Below are positions 61,675-64,000 of a DNA stretch of 64,000 nt, in pieces. The notes below the pieces were generated by a model. It was not told where the DNA came from. It saw only the letters and a program-made list of their open reading frames with translations, and did no database searches. Within the stretch, counting starts at the first letter, position 1. Each line of letters opens with the position of its first letter. This stretch comes from Monoplex corrugatus (taxonomy: Eukaryota > Mollusca > Gastropoda > Littorinimorpha > Ranellidae): NCBI GenBank assembly GCA_030674185.1, contig JAPXFY010000022.1, positions 36,273,540 through 36,337,539 on the forward strand. Reading direction: 5' to 3'. A program made the translations under genes and the position numbers.

Positions 61675-63149
61675 CTGCACATACACAAAAATTCATTACT
61701 AACATCTAGTCACCAAGCAAAATGAGTAAACAAATAAACGAATACATGCATGTAAATACATAAAAATTAAAAATAAAGAATAATGTAACAAAATGAAGTC
61801 ACAGTCACTTCCATTTCCAGAATGAATGCCGAGTTATGTTCTTGTTATGTTGACTGTTGGTAGTGTAAAGAGAGTAGATGACACTTTTTCTTTTATTTAA
61901 AATTAAATGACAACCCTCTGTCAGGGCAAAACCAAAATTATCATTTCTTGAAGGTCTTATGAACAGACTTCATTTTAGTTCCATTTCTGGCAGTACCAAC
62001 ATGAATGTTACATATTCTTTTGTCTGGTTTGCCTAAAGCAGTCAAGATGGCTGTATGCTGTGCTGTTATGAACTGCACACTGCACTAATGGTCTGTCACT
62101 GAAGGTTATCAGGTACCATATGGTTACATTTCTTTTTCAAATATAAGACTACAGAAGTACTTTTGAGGCAAATGTTCAGCAGTCAAGTGACTGTTAATTT
62201 GACTGAGTCAGAAAGTTTAAGAAACATACTGTTATGCATGGGTTGAGAAACAGTGTGTGTTAATCTGCCTGATAACAATGAATGATACAAGATTTTTCAA
62301 AGTGTGGAATCTGCAGTGACGATGTCCTTTTGGTTTAGGACTGGTTATGTTCATGGTCTACTTTTTTTGTACTGGGTTCAGTTTCACTGGGTATGTCCAA
62401 GTCTTGTGTCCTAGTAATCTTATTTGTAATTAAACTTTTACTTCCCTTCCCGTTGATTTAAAGAGATAGACATCTCTGAATTACCAACCTATTAACTGTA
62501 TCATAAGTATGGATGAGTGTACTGGATTGTGAATAGTATATAGTGGATGGGCAAGGAAGTAGATGGCCAGGGGTAGAAAAAAGCAAACAAAACAATCTAT
62601 CGCCATACCTCCTGATTATATATTTAAATTCCATTCAGTCGATCATATGTTAATCTTTTCTCTTATTTGTATATTTACATGGAGATGTATAATGTATATC
62701 CTTGTGTATGCATGAGTGTAGATATATATATATATGTATATCTTATATCTGCATAAATGTATATATGTATGTATACATGTATGTATGTATGTAAGGATGT
62801 GTGTGCATGTATTTATGAAAATGTATGTATATTTATGTATTGTTTAATAGTAATATACTTGTATTCCAAAAATTACTCTTAGTGCATTGTAGTTTTCATA
62901 GTTTTACTTTTAGCCCTAGATCCTCTTCAGGATAAAATAATACTAATATGGCATGACCACTTTCCAAATTACAGAATTCATCTCACTTCCTCACTGGCAT
63001 CACATTTGCCCCCCCCCCCCCCCTTTCCCCAGTTCTTACCATTACTCACAAACACATAATTTTATTCTAGTCCTTTTCTTCCACTGGACGAAGCAGCTGG
63101 GAAGTTTCATTGTTTTTCTCTAATTTTTGTATTTGGTGTTTGTTCGTTT
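61675..63149. other. GLOD4 intron 1 (or upstream), nothing coding
   Basis: Searched on the minus strand for an exon encoding the conserved F-x-V-x-x-R ... FY-x-x-VLGMK start; none seen. Contains a TATG/TA-rich stretch at 62718-62860 and a C run at about 63009-63023. Confidence 0.4.
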
Positions 63150-63310
63150 GTGATCTTATTTTTATGCTTGACAAAGACCAGTTGGCCAAAAATTTGCACC
63201 TGTCTTTTCTTGTTGTGTTAAATATGTGTTCTGATTCTATTTTCATGTTTTTTTTCCGGATCCTGTTTGCTTGAACGCAGGTGGTCGCACTTGTTTTGGA
63301 TCATGTTTAC
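63150..63310. repeat. Dispersed repeat, second copy of 21670-21830
   Basis: Same word order (AAATTTGCACCTGTCTT ... CGCACTTGTTTTGGAT) as the earlier copy, same orientation, about 80% identity by eye over 130 bases. Confidence 0.5.
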
Positions 63311-64000
63311 ATGTTTTCAGGTACATTTTTAAAAAATACCCTAGAGATAAACTGGACAGAGTGGTCAACGCCAGGGCATATCCTCAGATATGTGTGCAAA
63401 TGCCCTAATAATTTGTACTTAATTGTCTTTTCCAGTTTTGTTTTGTTTTTTAAATCCTCTGTGAAGTACAGTGTACTTTTTGAGACGGTTATTACTCTGA
63501 TATGGCTGCACAAGTCAGCTGGGCTTTAAGCAACAATAACAGTAATAATCCGCTCCGCCCAACCACCTACCCACCACTCAACATACACAGACATATATCA
63601 TTTAAAATTAACTTTGTATTTAAGAGATAACAGTCTTCTGTTCAATTTCGCTTCCAAGGTTTGTGAGACTTGACTGCCTCTGTCAAGCTACTCAAGTGAG
63701 GTTTTATAAATGAACCTCTGCAAATAAGTACACTAAATTGGCTTAGTATGCCAACCTTTTTCTGTGAAAGTTGCAAATAAATGAATCTTTGCAAACTATG
63801 TAGTGCACAACAGTGGCTCAGCATGCTAATCCTTTCCATGAACGTTTTGCAGCTTTCGGGTGGTACTTTTCTTTTCACATTTGATTCACATATGACTTTA
63901 AAATGCAGAAATAACTATGGCTTGACCAGCTTGCTTACCTTTCAGACTTTGTTAATTTATTGCATTCATGTCTACAGTTGCACAAAACTGGACACCACTG
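63311..64000. other. Non-coding to window end
   Basis: No GLOD4 exon 1 or other feature recognised. Confidence 0.4.

Noticed and set aside
63640..64000. GLOD4 exon 1 at the right edge (a GTAAGC donor-like word occurs near 63938 on the minus strand)
   Set aside because: The upstream codons do not encode the conserved glyoxalase start, so the word is taken as chance.

Overview
This window is eukaryotic genomic DNA, most likely from an invertebrate and probably a lophotrochozoan such as a gastropod mollusc. The organism call is inference. It rests on a spliced animal gene with introns of 1-18 kb, on the mix of mobile elements (RTE, I/Nimb-like and L2-like LINEs, Penelope-like and Ty3/gypsy elements, hAT-like and piggyBac-like DNA elements) and on abundant long CA/TG microsatellites. 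There is no prokaryotic gene organisation, and most long open frames are element debris or translated repeats.

One host gene can be recognised. GLOD4 (glyoxalase domain-containing protein 4) lies on the minus strand. Nine consecutive coding exons run from 61674 (exon 2) to the stop codon at 12321, with consensus splice sites (one a GC donor) and matching phases throughout. The first coding exon, about 30 residues, was not found and probably lies beyond 64000. Everything else sits in or beside the introns of this gene. Two further exon-like pieces are unassigned: 12641-12914 (minus) and 60966-61142 (plus).

Layout. 1-571: LINE fragment (minus). 1662-9173: I-type LINEs (minus) and a 5'-truncated RTE copy. 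9.2-12.3 kb: simple repeats and the GLOD4 3' end. 12.4-30.0 kb: GLOD4 intron 9, a 17.6-kb pile of nested elements. From left to right it holds a gypsy element (minus) with a piggyBac-like palindrome in its LTR; a Penelope-like element (minus) carrying a solo LTR and a 2.7-kb hAT-like element inside its reverse transcriptase region; an L2-like LINE (plus) carrying a 513-bp hAT-like element and a chimeric RTE/L2 insertion; a gypsy integrase fragment (plus); and a LINE RT fragment (minus). 30.0-45.3 kb: exons 9-6 with an RTE copy split by an unclassified 2,683-bp element, a diverged ~380-bp tandem repeat and a near-complete RTE. 45.3-61.7 kb: exons 5-2, a LINE fragment, and a large 28/27-bp minisatellite split by a 5'-truncated RTE copy. 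61.7-64 kb: non-coding.

Many nestings can be proved from the sequence, because target-site duplications (TSDs) flank each insert and the host element's frame resumes when insert plus one TSD is removed. These give a relative insertion order and expose less ordinary structures: hAT-like elements with 6-bp TSDs, a retrotransposition junction patched with local DNA, and a 9-bp-TSD element with short terminal inverted repeats and a CpG-rich exon-like start.
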